64,000 bases of DNA from Diphasiastrum complanatum (lineage: Eukaryota; Streptophyta; Lycopodiopsida; Lycopodiales; Lycopodiaceae): positions 28,433,859 to 28,497,858 of the forward strand of contig CM055092.1 of NCBI GenBank assembly GCA_029204225.1, given 5' to 3'. The notes below the pieces were generated by a model. That model saw nothing but the letters and a program-made list of their open reading frames with translations. It had not been told where the DNA came from and ran no database searches. Both the position numbers and the translations under genes were made by a program. Numbering within the stretch: position 1 is the stretch's first letter; every line of letters starts with the position of its first letter. Shown here piece by piece: positions 38,737-49,839 of the stretch.

Positions 38737-39528
38737 CCTCTGTCCATTGTTCCTAATATATACTCTAGCTGCTTGGCCTGCAAACTCAACCCACAGCCAA
38801 CCCAGCACATCAAAAGCATATTTGTAGTGCACCATCGCCATCTAGCTAGATTACACCAGCAGAAGAAAACGAGGAAGAGGAAGAGGATGAGAAAGAAGAG
38901 AAAGAAACAGCAACGTAAATCATCTTGCAGAAAAAAAAAACAGTGAGTACAACGAGTTATGACAATCAACGATTGCACCTAATCTTCCAGCTCCAATTGG
39001 CATAAATTTCTCCCTCACGTTTCTCAATTATGCTAGGATCAATCGCTCCAATGGCATCTGTTGCCATTCTGAAGACAAATAGATTTTCCTAATACTCGGG
39101 ATGTCAAGCTTGAAGGTTTTCGAAAAATCGACTAGGTGCACTAGCTACCGCAATGAAGATTGGGTCCCGATCTGTACCTCTCACTCGTTCCCATTGATCC
39201 CTTGTACCTTAGCGTGGGCTCATAACGATTGTCAGAGTGACACTTAGCGGTGTAATCATGGACAGTGAGTGCAATGAGTGAAACAAGTAAGGTATGATAC
39301 ATTCACACACACGCATGGAAGATACCCAAAAAATTGTCAGAACCCAGTTCTTCATTTTCACCCCATCTCCTTTTATACGCTTGTTTATCAAAAAGGTTTA
39401 TCCTAGAAGTGCAAGATCATGGGCAAAAATATCTTAACTAACTGAGAATGACCTTGTGACTTGACCTGCAACTAGCCTATTGTTTTATCTTTCATAAATC
39501 GCTTAACTTTCATTTTGAATTGCATAAT
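38737..39528. other. Sequence right of the Gypsy LTR
   Basis: No convincing gene. On the minus strand around 39,000-39,170 there are open stretches (RGTDRDPIFIAVASAPS; MATDAIGAIDPSIIEKREGE) that look protein-like. I do not recognise them, and they lie in different frames. Confidence 0.35.
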
Positions 39529-40073
39529 TTGGTTACAAAAAGAAAAACTGAATTAGATTGAGGAGCAGCAGCAGCAAAAAGATCAGAATAGAAGAATAAG
39601 AAGTGGGTACGATGATGGCGATTATGAATTGGGGTCCAACAAATCCTGCTGGTGGCATGTCTGCCTGCTTTATGAATTGAGTCCAGAGAAGAAGACGAAA
39701 ACTAACAAAGAGAATCATACATCGTATCATGATGGGAGTTCGGGAGCGATGCGTGTTAACAGAGACCTCTGGCTGCCGATGGTGAAGCGTAAGAGGGATG
39801 AGCACTACTGATTAGAGGGATGCAAAGAGTTGAAGATGATAGGAACAAGTAGTTGCCGAAGTTTTTGTTTGCAACACACCTAAAGGTTTTGTGTGACCGG
39901 AAACCGAATACAACATTGCAAAATCAATCATTTATGAAGCGGTTTAATGCAAACATACCGACGATGGTGAAGAATCTCCTGGTTATGCCTCGCCGAAGAT
40001 GAAGATCAGCAATCCTCCTCTGAAGTGAGAGCTGCATCGAGATGTGATGTGCTGCAAAAATTGCAAAATCCAT
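39529..40073 (-). CDS. Possible leader exons of an organelle-targeted protein
   Basis: An ATG at 40,073 starts an open exon to 39,959, ending at a good donor (TCG|GTATGT). Its product is rich in Arg and hydrophobics with no Asp or Glu until IADLHLRR, then GITRRFF: a presequence-like profile. A second exon could start after AAGCAG near 39,687 and run to about 39,530, adding a His, Arg and Ser-rich stretch. A (GA)n tract (40,095-40,141) precedes the ATG, as in the F-box gene. It could be the start of the OSB-like gene, split off by the Gypsy insertion, but no OB-fold exon links them. This is a weak prediction. Confidence 0.3.
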
Positions 40074-40091
40074 AAAATGCCTGTTTGATCG

Positions 40092-40094
<3 letters not shown>

Positions 40095-40141
<47 letters not shown>
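40095..40141. repeat. (GA)n tract
   Basis: An AG run of 47 bases, 22 bases upstream of the ATG of the putative leader exon on the minus strand. Confidence 0.95.
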
Positions 40142-40143
<2 letters not shown>

Positions 40144-40236
40144 AAAGGAGCGGCCTTGTTCTCAGATAATATAATACATTAGGGTTAGGGCTCTCCATGA
40201 CTTGCCCTATTTATATAATCTTCATATGTGTGCTAA

Positions 40237-40323
40237 GCAAAATGTTTCTTGGTTTCCAAGGGGAGGCTCAAACCTGGGACCAAGAAACTTTGGATGCCAA
40301 GCTAACCAGTTGAGCCAACCCCG
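40237..40323 (-). repeat. tRNA-derived SINE-like repeat, copy 3
   Basis: The minus strand reads GGGGTTGGCTCAACTGGTTAGC, then CAAAGTTTCTTGG, then GGTTTGAGCCTCCCC and CTTGGAAACCAAGAAACAT. It is close to the 28.1 kb copy over about 85 bases. Both A- and B-boxes are recognisable. Confidence 0.72.
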
Positions 40324-40350
40324 TCAACAAGAGAGTAGATTTTTAAGTGC

Positions 40351-40440
40351 TTCTCGGTTTTCAAGGGGAGGCACAAATTGGGATGAATTGGGACCACAAA
40401 ATCTTTAGATGTCATGCTAATCAACTGCACCAACCACATT
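40351..40440 (-). repeat. tRNA-derived SINE-like repeat, degenerate copy 4
   Basis: It lies directly beside copy 3 in the same orientation. TGGTTGGTGCAGTTGATTAGC and GCCTCCCCTTGAAAACCGAGAA are recognisable, with an inserted GAATTGGGA-like stretch in the B-box region. Confidence 0.6.
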
Positions 40441-40959
40441 GAGCTCCATTTCAGACTACATGTCTGGCAAGTCCAAAATTTAGAATAGAGCTCTTTTATT
40501 GATCCAAGAGAAAAAATGAGACTCACAACCTGTCACATTAACATCCATTTGCTACACTGTGGCAGATGACATGGCAAGGACCCACTGCCACATAAAGGCC
40601 CCAGTTTTTGGGCCAGCCTATGTCCATTGACATGTTGAGGTTCCATTGGCATGTTGCCTACATTATGAAGTTTTTTTTTAACCTTCACTTGCCAATAATC
40701 CTTTCAATGAAATGCATTTCAATTTTGACCTTTACAATGAAAGGTGATTGCTTGAAAAAAAAAAAACTTAGAACACCCTTCAACCTTTTAACATGGAAAT
40801 TTTCATACTTGCATCTTAAACACAACACCTTAAACAAAATGGACCAATCGTATGTCAAGATTCAGATGGGCCAATCATATTGTAGCCCTTCATTTAACAC
40901 TTACCAACATAAGAAGGATATGGTAGTATACCACAAAGGCCTTGCCATGTCAAAATGTC
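40441..40959. other. Intergenic DNA
   Basis: No gene or repeat was recognised. Confidence 0.5.
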
Positions 40960-42060
40960 ATATTTTTAGTTCATGTAATAGATTTATGTTTTGGTTTTAA
41001 TATATGCAATTTAATATTTATTTGTCGTAAGTTTAGAATATATATTTAAAAGTCACAACAAAAAGATAAGATTTGTTGATGATTATAATTATGTTGTACT
41101 GGATTATATAATCCATGATGGATTATAGGTGGGCTAATAGGTGGCACATAAGGAGCTTAATATGTTATGACATGATGTAGTGAAGCGCATAAAGTTGGTT
41201 GTTCAAAACAACAAATCACCTGTATATTAGATGGATGCTAGGAATTGTCAAAGATAGTATAAGTTTCAACTTATACTTCAAGGATACGTTGTTCATTCAT
41301 TGTACTCGTAAAATAAAAAATAGTATGTTTTTCAACCTAAGCACAATAAATAAAATCTTAAAAATTGAATCGACTATAATGATAACCTTGTCTAGTTTTG
41401 TATTTGCTTTGATCTACTAGAGCTAATTGACATCGTAATTTATGATTGATTATAATTGATGTGATTGTATATATTTTATTGAACATGCTCATATTTGATT
41501 GTTTGAGTTTAATTTATGTAATGGATTTATGGTTTGGTTATGATTTAAGCAATTTGATATTAAATTGTTGTAAGTTCAGAATAAACATTCAAAAGTTAGA
41601 ACAAATTGATCAGATTTGTTGATGATTATAATTATGTTGCATTTTATAAGATAATGTTATAAAATGTCAAAGACAGGTGGGAATGATGTCGTATTTTTAG
41701 TTTATGAAATGGATTTATGTTTTGGTTTTGGTTTTTGCAATTTGATATTAATTATAATTATGTTGTATCGGACAACATAATCCATGATGGATTATAGGTG
41801 AGATTATTGAGTTTGTGATTGACTTTGTGACATGAGAAGGTTCTTATGTTAGTTGGTTGCTCAAAGCAACAAATCGTTTCTATATTAGATGGAAGGATGT
41901 TAGATGTTAGATGTTAGAAAATGTGAAACGCAGTTGAAGTTTTAACATATACTTGAAATTTAGTTTTATCAATATTACATTTTATTTGATTGTATATATT
42001 TTGTCAAAGATAGTTGGAGTTACAACATAGACTTCAAATATATGTTCTTAATTCATGAGC
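40960..42060. repeat. AT-rich degenerate tandem array
   Basis: The blocks GATTTATGTTTTGGTT, GCAATTTGATATTA, TTGTTGATGATTATAATTAT, AATCCATGATGGATTATAGG and TATATTAGATGG recur in the same order. They start near 40,965, 41,506 (partial) and 41,693, giving a unit of about 700 bases with internal losses. The array lies downstream of the Helentron endonuclease remnant on its coding strand. Confidence 0.65.
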
Positions 42061-42079
42061 AACGAATGTTGCTTGGTGG

Positions 42080-43150
42080 CTTTTCATTTTGTAGTAGAAG
42101 TATATTGGAGACTGATCAGACATAAGTTGAACCAGATTGGCATTCATGGTTGTTGCAATTTGTCCATATGTGATCAAGTTGGGAGTTGTATAGAGCTATT
42201 GCTTTTTTGAAAAGTATTTGTAGTCCATGGTTGGCCATGAAATTATATGCAAGTGAGTTGGGCTTTAAAATATCAAATTTAAGTCGTCTATTAGTGTTGT
42301 AGGAGCATTTGTGAGTATTGTTTGCAGCACGTTGTAGAGAATTTGCAGTAGTGATTTATTGTTTGCCTTTGGATGTTTGTACGTAGCGATTATGTGCATG
42401 TGGAAGCGTGTGCCTTTGTTGAATATCGCATGTGCTATTTCAATGTCATTGGTGTTGAATATTGTGGCTTTGTGGAGTTTTTGTGTCGGCTTGTAAAATA
42501 TTGCATTTCCAACAAATGAAAAGTTACCGTAGCTTTGAAATATGTGTGGAAAGTAACTGGTTGTTTGTTTTTTATGTGTTTCTTGTACTAAGCAAAGTAT
42601 ATTAGAATTCATTAAGTGGTCGCTAGATTTCAGGTCATCGTGGTATTTTTCTCATGGTCAAAGAGTGTATGAGGAGGTGTGTGCTTACATAATGGTTAAT
42701 GTCAGGAACAATGAGCTTCCAAGCAGTTGTGTCATGTAGTCTTTGCATTTCTTATTCACTTTTTTTTGTCAATGATGAAGTTTTTTTCCTTGTAATGGTT
42801 GTAGGAGGTACAGATTATCAGTGTCCTTAGTTCTTGAAAGTGTTGTATAAATTAGACCATGCGCTTTAATAACTTCTAAATTGAATACGAGTTTGTCCAT
42901 TGTTAGTCCTTGCGCACGATGTATTGTCCGTGCTACGACTAGTTGGATTGGAAATTGATTTCTAGTGACGATGTTCAGATGATTGTTTCCTATTTGTATT
43001 TCTTTGAGCGTCATATAGGTGTCCATGTTCTATCGAATTGTTGGCTGTAAACATGAGTGTTTTCGTATCTTGTTTTGGCCCCTATATTTGTGTCGGAGAA
43101 TTGTATCTAGATAATGTCTTCGGCCTAAACATTGTAATTCTGAACAATAG
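42080..43150 (-). pseudogene. Helentron (Helitron2-like) helicase end and endonuclease
   Basis: The minus strand first encodes the last helicase motifs: FPIQLVVARTIHRAQGLTMD and IYTTLSRTKDTDNLYLL (43,026-42,769). An exonuclease-endonuclease-phosphatase type domain follows: MNSNILCLVQETH with the catalytic Glu (42,612), a LIDDLNL box, then LDHIWTN and, in another frame, SDQSPIYF near 42,090. A Pif1-like helicase followed by an endonuclease is the hallmark of Helentrons. The usual SDH is SDQ, and several frameshifts are present, so it is inactive. The Rep part is not found upstream. Confidence 0.78.
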
Positions 43151-43567
43151 GTAGTACTTGCTACATGTCCCAACATCTGTTGATGACCAATTATCATTCA
43201 TTTCACAACATAAAACTTTTTCCTTCAGTATTAACTGTAATTTCGATCTCTGTGGGGAACGATGCCTTTTATACCTGTCGCGACGGGTGGGCCGGGGAAG
43301 GGGGGATAAATAAAAAATTTAGTTTATTAAAAAAAAATTAAATGACTTGAATTTTTTGGAAAGACTTAAAATTTTCTAATGATTCGAATTCCTTTGTAAC
43401 GACACGAATTTTTTTTTTTAAGGACTCGATTTTTTCCATTGGATCGAATTTCTTCCAAAGGATTGTATTTTTTTAATGACTCAAATTTTGCCACTGACTC
43501 GATTTTCCCCTCCAGCTACAGAAATTTTTTTGCAAAAATTTTGCAAAGGCATTGTGAAATTTTCGCA
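43151..43567. other. AT-rich spacer
   Basis: No gene is seen. From about 43,320 there are repeated GACTCGAATTTTTT-type segments at roughly 30-base spacing (ACTTGAATTTTTT, GATTCGAATTCC, GACACGAATTTTTT, GACTCGATTTTTT, GGATCGAATTTC). Confidence 0.5.
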
Positions 43568-43630
43568 AAGGATGCTATCGCGAAATTTTCGCGATGCTTG
43601 CCTTCGTGAAAATTTCGCGATAGCATCCTT
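43568..43630. repeat. Perfect 23-bp inverted repeat (hairpin)
   Basis: Arms 43,568-43,590 and 43,608-43,630 are perfect reverse complements, beginning AAGGATGCTATCGCGAAA. The loop is 17 bases. The stem contains TCGCGA. It ends 14 bases before a CT tract. Confidence 0.9.
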
Positions 43631-43637
43631 GTCGCGA

Positions 43638-43644
<7 letters not shown>

Positions 43645-43696
<52 letters not shown>

Positions 43697-43900
43697 AAAT
43701 ATGAGGCTATGTCATGAGAACAAACTGCCCCGCATCTATTGTTTTCCATGGACGCTCCAGCAGGCTTATGAGCAGACCCGTCAAATCTCTCCAATGTCAT
43801 TGATGCCCTCACCACTCCCCCGCCATTCCAACTCTTCTCTGAAATGGTTTTGGAGGCACAGCTTGGATAAACATATCTGATTTCAGACTAAGATTGTCTG
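43645..43900 (+). repeat. CT-headed dispersed repeat, copy 1
   Basis: A (CT)n run (43,645-43,693) is followed by about 205 bases that match 45,400-45,625: CAAATATGAGGCT, CATGAGAACAAACTGCC, TTTTCCATGGACG, CTCACCACTCCCCCGCC and GACTAATCTCT. It does not have an ATG-initiated coding frame. The boundary is the CT tract in both copies. Confidence 0.8.
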
Positions 43901-45074
43901 ACTAATCTCTATGTGTGGACGCAATTCACAGGTTGTGTGGATGCCACTCTCTTTGATAGTATATGTGAATGCGACTGGCACGCTGTGTGGATGCGACTCT
44001 CTGCGACTGCTCATTTATATTGTAAGTTTCTGCTCACCAACTCACGAAGTTATGCCAAATAAGTTATGCTTTCACAATTTGAATAGCAATTGTGCATCAA
44101 GTAGAACATTGATATGAGGTAGAAAAAATCAAGAAAATTTTAGCACCTGTCTTGCTACATTTGTCTCTCTCTCATTTGACTTCAACAAAGTGTTGCTATC
44201 GGCTCCTACTATCCAATATGCATGTCTAAGAAACTTTATCCTGGAACCAGAATATGTATAGTTACTACCAATATGTATAGTTAGTATGTTGTTGTCAACT
44301 ACAGGTTATATCCTTATCAATGCTCAACAATTTTGATCTGAAATGTGATAGCGTTGCTGTTAAGGGCGCATCTGTTTTGCATCTTACCCAAAATGTAGGT
44401 TAGGTAATGACGTTGTCCTCCACAGTTGGTATTGGATCACATTAAAATTCGTTAACAGTTCATGTACAATCATGAGATTTTCAGGAATGGATAATCACAA
44501 ACACGATTATCAGACTCCACCTCCCCATGATTGTCCAATATGCAGCCCCTCTCTCACGCGCAGAGCTCTCAAGCACGAAGGGAAAGTTGATCACTAAAGA
44601 AGGTGGTCTTATTGACTCTCACAGCCAATATTCTATCCACTTTAAGAATATATAGCAATCTTTATGTCTGATCAGCGACTTACAAAGGTCAATACTCAGA
44701 AGTACGTGGAAAACAAACTTTTGTGGTGTAGTTTCGATGGGTATGAAACTGTTTCCTTTATAAAATAGATGGTAACAACATGCTTATTGTAGTACATTTA
44801 CAACAACATGTTTTTAGCAACACATTTCCATTGGGTGATTTCCTTGATATGTGTCCTCAGATATTACATGATTGGACATTGAAGATTGCATTTGGAAGCC
44901 TCATCGTCCAACCCAGTTTTTTCTTGCAAATCTCATTGGTGGTTTATTTATGCCATGAATGTATTGAGCCCACATGGATAAAAAGCTGAAAGTAATGAGC
45001 CTTCTAGGATGTAATCCGAAAATAGGTAGCCCTAATATATGGAATCTCTCCACATGTGTTGGAGTGAGATTTTT
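43901..45074. other. Intergenic DNA
   Basis: No gene is seen. GTGTGGATGCGACTCTCT-like words repeat two to three times at 43,910-44,010. Confidence 0.5.
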
Positions 45075-45310
45075 GGGGAAGATCTTTGTGATATATATTA
45101 AGCTTGATTAAGTGTGTTTCTTGGCATATTATGGAAAGTACACTCATCCTTGATGTCTTGATGCTACTAGCTATACCTCAATCCATCCACATCTCTTGAA
45201 GCATGATTGTTGGGCAAGGCTTTCATGACATATATTAAGCTTGATTAAGTGTGTTTCCTAGCATATGATGGAAATTACAACTCATGGAGTCTTGATGCTA
45301 CCACAACTCT
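45075..45310. repeat. About 133-bp tandem duplication
   Basis: ATATATTAAGCTTGATTAAG, then GTGTTTC, GGCATAT or AGCATATGATGG, then TCTTGATGCTAC, occurs twice, starting near 45,090 and 45,232. Confidence 0.8.
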
Positions 45311-45323
45311 CTATCTTTTCACA

Positions 45324-45327
<4 letters not shown>

Positions 45328-45403
<76 letters not shown>

Positions 45404-45625
45404 ATGAGGCTGTGTCATGAGAACAAACTGCCCCGCATCTGTTGTTTTCCATGGACGCCTCATTAGGCTTATGGGCAGACCCGTCGAATCTCTTCAATGT
45501 CGTTGATGCCCTCACCACTCCCCCGCCGTTCCAACTCTTCTCTGAAATGGTTTTGGAAAGACAACTTGGATAAACATATCCGATTCAAACAAATTAGACT
45601 AAGATCGTCTGACTAATCTCTCTGG
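45328..45625 (+). repeat. CT-headed dispersed repeat, copy 2
   Basis: It is as at 43,645, with a longer CT run (45,328-45,399) and the same following unit. The two copies are direct repeats 1.7 kb apart. Confidence 0.8.
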
Positions 45626-45939
45626 ATGTACTTGATTGATAAAACAAATAGGCCAGTGACTTAAGTAGTGTAACATAATAAAGATCAATCTTTTATATAT
45701 GGGAAAGGTAATAAGTAGACTATTTGTGAGGGGATACTACATAATTAATACCATGGATGTAGTGGAACGTTTTGCTATATATACGTTCCAGACCATTTTT
45801 CTATAATATATCTAAAGATGAAATGAAGCCATTCAAAAATAATTAAACATTAGAAATGATTTTGTTTTTACTCTAAAATTTAATATCCATCATAAAGATA
45901 GCAAAACCATTCCAATGGTTTAGGCTATTGTTTATCTAA

Positions 45940-46110
45940 TCCTAAAGCCTAAAACCTGATTCCTAGACCCTGACGCATAATGCCTAAAACCTAATGCGTA
46001 CAACATAATGCCTAAATCCTAAAGCCTACTGCCTAAAATGTAATGCATGAAGCTTAATGCATAATGCCTAATGCCAAGACTATGTATGAAAGGGCCTAAA
46101 ATCGCACCCC
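45940..46110 (+). repeat. Degenerate CCTAATGCCTAAA repeats
   Basis: Short words CCTAAAACCTAATGC, ATAATGCCTAAA and TAATGCATAATGCC recur about ten times. They lie at the upstream edge of Helitron 1; a shortened version precedes Helitron 2 at about 62,420. Confidence 0.7.
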
Positions 46111-46290
46111 ATAATTCCTAAACCCTAATTTGCTTATACGTAACCTTCACCCCCGAACCATTGATTTGTCTCTCACTCTCTTAATACAAGTTTTCATGTA
46201 TTTGATTGTTTCCCAATGTTTGATATAAAACTTGATGGTTTTTTGTTCCAATTTTTGCAGGTGTTGCATTTGAGGGAGAAATTCCATGAC

Positions 46291-47804
46291 ATGGACACTC
46301 CCGAGTGTGTGCGAAGCAACCCTCATACATCACTCCGGAGGGTGAGATCCTGTCTGCAAGAAGGAGGAGGTTGAATAGGAAGCGACAAGCAGTGCGTAGG
46401 GCGTTGTCGCTTGCACCTGTAGTTCGTGTTGTTGAGGAGGCAACATGTTCGACCGCAAGTTTGGTTTCAAACTTGCAAAGCATCGAGCACATAGTGACTG
46501 GTGGTGTCAGTGGTGTGGGTAGTTTAGGGGGGTTTGTCACGCCAGAGCATGTGCGTGGCAATGCCATGTATAGAACGCTGGAGTTGGAGTCTAGGTCGGA
46601 GAGGAAGAGTAAATTAGAGCGGAAGAGGAGAGCGAAGAGGAGGCTTCTCTCTCATGAGTTGGAGCAGGTTCAACAGGGTGTTCATAGGGATGTAGTTGAT
46701 TCATCCACCATTGCGAGTATTGATGATGACACTCCTCTTGGAGCAGATGTTGGTTTGCTTGTGAGAGAATTAGAGTTTGAGGAGGATGTTACACCGAGCA
46801 GTTTGGGAGTAGGATTGATCACACAGGTCTGCTCACCTATGAGAGGAGTAGAGTCAAGAGAGACGGTTTTGTTGACGTCTTTAGATGCAGATTCAACTTT
46901 TGTAGAGGTGGTTATGCCCGAGGAGGTGCGTAACCACCCGTCGTATAGGACATGTGAGGCCGAGTCTAGATCAGCTAGGACTAAAAGGTTGAGGCGTAGA
47001 TACTATGCGAAGAGGAGGTTTTTAGGTAGGGGTGGTTCACCAGCATGTTGTGTTACGCCCGAGGAGGTGCATAATCACCTGTCATATAGGACTCCAGAGG
47101 CAGAGTCTAGATCAGCTAGAGCTAGACGACAGGGGCGCAAATTTCAGGCAAAGAGGAGAGCTCTAGATAGGGTTGGTAGGTTATTTGAGGTGGGCAGATC
47201 AACCCTGACTCCATCCCATCATGATTTGGGACTGATGGAGTTTGCATGTGGTTGTTGTTCGGCCTTGTGATGGAAAGCAAAAAGGAATAGTTGTTTCTAT
47301 TGCATGAAAGACAAGGTGCATTTGCCTTTGATGCCATCACTGCCTTCTGAGCTATTTCGTTTGTACACGTCCTCTGATGACTCGGGAGCTCATTTTAGGA
47401 AGAGCGTTCGGAGTTACAATAGCTCATTGGCATTCGCATCTCTTGGGGTGCATCTAGATAGATCCATCTCCAACTCCGTAGGTGGTGCATACACGTTTCG
47501 AGTGTCTGGGCAGTTGTACCATCACATTGGTGGTTTGTTGCCATCAGATAGGCCTTCCTTTTCGCAGATTTACTTCATGGATGGTGATGATTTGCAGAAG
47601 GATCAAAGATTATCTCTAACCCCGAGCTTAGGCTTGATGTTCTCTCTGTTTTGCAGATCATGTTTTAAGAATGTTGAGCGGATCATGCGGGAGAACGTCA
47701 CAAAGCATATTCGTCTCCACATAGTATCAGGTTGTTCACAAAGTAGAGTGAGCAGGCAATTCAGTGCTCCCACGAGCAATGAGATTGCAGGCTCATGCCT
47801 TTAG
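46291..47804 (+). pseudogene. Helitron 1 N-terminal region with Arg-rich repeats
   Basis: The ATG at 46,291 corresponds to that of copy 2 at 62,664. A single-base loss near 46,313 shifts the frame. The frame to 47,270 has four related basic segments of the form PEEVRNHPSYRTPEAESRSAR followed by an RRxxAKRR-like tail; two are adjacent. A stop at 47,268-47,270 interrupts a Cys cluster FACGCCSAL that continues to FYCMKDKVHLPLMPSLPSEL. Next is the conserved N-terminal Helitron block with SSLAFASLGV, YTFRVSGQLYHHIG and QIYFMDGDD. The upstream TTTTTGCAG at 46,252-46,260 could be a splice acceptor. Confidence 0.82.
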
Positions 47805-49746
47805 ACGAGACCCCGAGCGACGGAATGCGTGACATCATACTGCATTCCATTCATGATGGCTTGCAGTTCATCACACAACATCATTCGTCATATGATGCAT
47901 TGCATTTTGTACTGTTATTTCCATTTGGTACCGATGGGTGGTATCCAAGAATCTCACATGTGCATGTAAGATATGGCGCACGTGCCGATGATGGTGTCGA
48001 TAACGGTGCACTTTCTGATGCCTTTGAAGAGCATTTGGAGGGTAGTCAAAAAGTTGTCACCGTTCGAGAGTTTTACTACTATCATTTTTAGGTTCATGCA
48101 GAACATGTTTCACCGATCCATCTGGGTGGAAGGTTGCTGCAAGAGTATGCGTGTGACATGATGGCAAAGACAGTGCAAAATAATATGAATTACTACTACA
48201 ATAATCAGCATAGTTTTGATAGAGAAATTCGTAGTGGTATTGTTGATGTCGTGGGAGCTCATTCCTCTAGCGACATAGGAATGCGTGTAGTGCTTCCATC
48301 TTCATACATCGTTCACCGCGTCATATGCATAAGCAATGCCAAGATGCTATGGCCGTCGTTAGAGAGTTGGGTTCTTCCGATTTGTTTATCACGATAACGG
48401 CAAACCCAAATTGGTTGGAGGTGAGAAGAGACTTGCGATTCCAGTAGAAATCTACAGATAGGCCTGATTTGGTATCGAGGGTTTTTAGCATGAAGCTTCA
48501 GCATTTGATCGACCTACTGAAGAACGATGGTATTTTTGGGCGCATTATAGGGAGGCTACATGTCTTGGAATTCCAGAAGAGAGGATTGTCTCATGTCCAC
48601 CAATTGATTATATTGGAGGAGTGGAACAAACCCATCACGGTTGGAGATTACGATCGTATTGTGTGTGCAGAGGTTCATGTGAAGGAGGAAGATCTAGAGT
48701 TGTATGAGATAGTGAGGACATGTATGATGCACGGCCCATGCGGAACAACTTTTGCAAATGCACCATGCATGAAGGACGGAAAGTGCTCAAAGAACTATCC
48801 AAGGAATTTCGTTGATGAAACATCGTTGGTGAAAGGGTATGTTTCATATAGGCGGAGGGAGAACGGAGTGACGGTGCGTTCACATGGAGTGGAGCTAGAT
48901 AACAAGTGGGTTGTACCGTACAACAGGTGGCTGACACTACATTTTCAGTTCCACTTGAACGTGGAAGTATGTGTACATATACGTAGTGTGAAGTATTTGT
49001 ACAAGTACGTGCACAAGGGACCTGATATGATTACGGCGGGGGTTGTAGAGGGCGGTGGTCAGACATGAGGACGAGTGGATGAGATAGAGCAATTTCTTAA
49101 TGCTCAATACTTCTCAACCAGTGAGTCATGTTGGCGATTGTTGGGGCTTTCTATGGGTGCTCATAAGTCCGTGGTGACCCGGTTGGCAGTTCATCTCCCT
49201 GGACAGGAATTGGTGTACTTCAGAGAGGGAATGGATTTAGAGGAGGTCATAGATGGGCGTTCAAGTACCACTTTGACAACATTCTTTGAGCTGAACAAAA
49301 GTGATTCGGAGGCTCGAGAGTTGTTGTACCAAGACTTGCCGAGACAGTATTGGTATAACAAGACAACACATAGGTGGACCCGTCGAATCAACATGCAGAC
49401 GAACCCTACTGTTGGTCGCATTTATTTTGTACACCCATCCAAAGGGAAGAGGTTCTATATGCGAGTTCTTTTGGCTCATGTCAGAGGTGCAACCAACTTT
49501 GAGGACTTGCGCACGGTTGATGGTGAGTTGTTTCAGTCATTCAGAGATGCTTGCAGACACAGACTTTTGATAAATGACACGAATGAGTGGAGTTGCTGCT
49601 TGTGTGAGGCAGTGTCATGGGGCACTCCATCGCAACTTCGTCTCATGTTCTCTGTGCTTCTTTTGACATGTGTTCCTTTCGACCCATTGGAGCTCTGGAG
49701 GAGCATAGAGCCACATTTAGTTGAGGATTATGCGCATGAGTCATGA
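47795..49746 (+). pseudogene. Helitron 1 Rep (HUH endonuclease) region
   Basis: The segment YDALHFVLLFPFGTDGW and VTVREFYYYHF begin the Helitron-like N domain. A stop at 48,089, a frame change near 48,300 and a stop at 48,447 follow. The next frame holds the HUH motif FQKRGLSHVHQLI (His-x-His) near 48,570-48,610. The Cys-rich CSKNYPR region and the Tyr motif KYLYKYVHKGPD (about 48,990-49,025) come next. The frame from 49,075 to 49,746 (EIEQFLNAQYFSTSESCWRL, VHLPGQELVYF) joins Rep to the helicase. The Rep nicks and joins DNA strands in rolling-circle transposition. Confidence 0.87.
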
Positions 49747-49839
49747 CAGCCAATAACGTGCGAGACCATTTTTGTGAGTTAGATTTTGGTAGACAGAGCT
49801 ATTCTTAATGTGGAGTCGCACATGTAGGCAGTTGGAAAG

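Noticed and set aside
45282-45518. Conserved peptide reading RFDGSAHKP, then ENNRCGAVCSHD, on the minus strand in both CT-headed repeats
   Set aside because: No ATG starts it, differences between copies do not favour synonymous sites as far as I can see, and it runs into the GA tract. Repeat conservation explains it.
46105-46125. Plant telomere-like CCTAAACCCTAA at the Helitron edge
   Set aside because: Only one to two units, and the same word occurs in the Helitron 2 leader. It belongs to the element, not to a telomere.
46181-46567. Minus-strand frame opposite the Helitron N-terminus, conserved at 62,567-62,941
   Set aside because: Conservation follows from the Helitron duplication, and the plus strand carries the recognisable domains.
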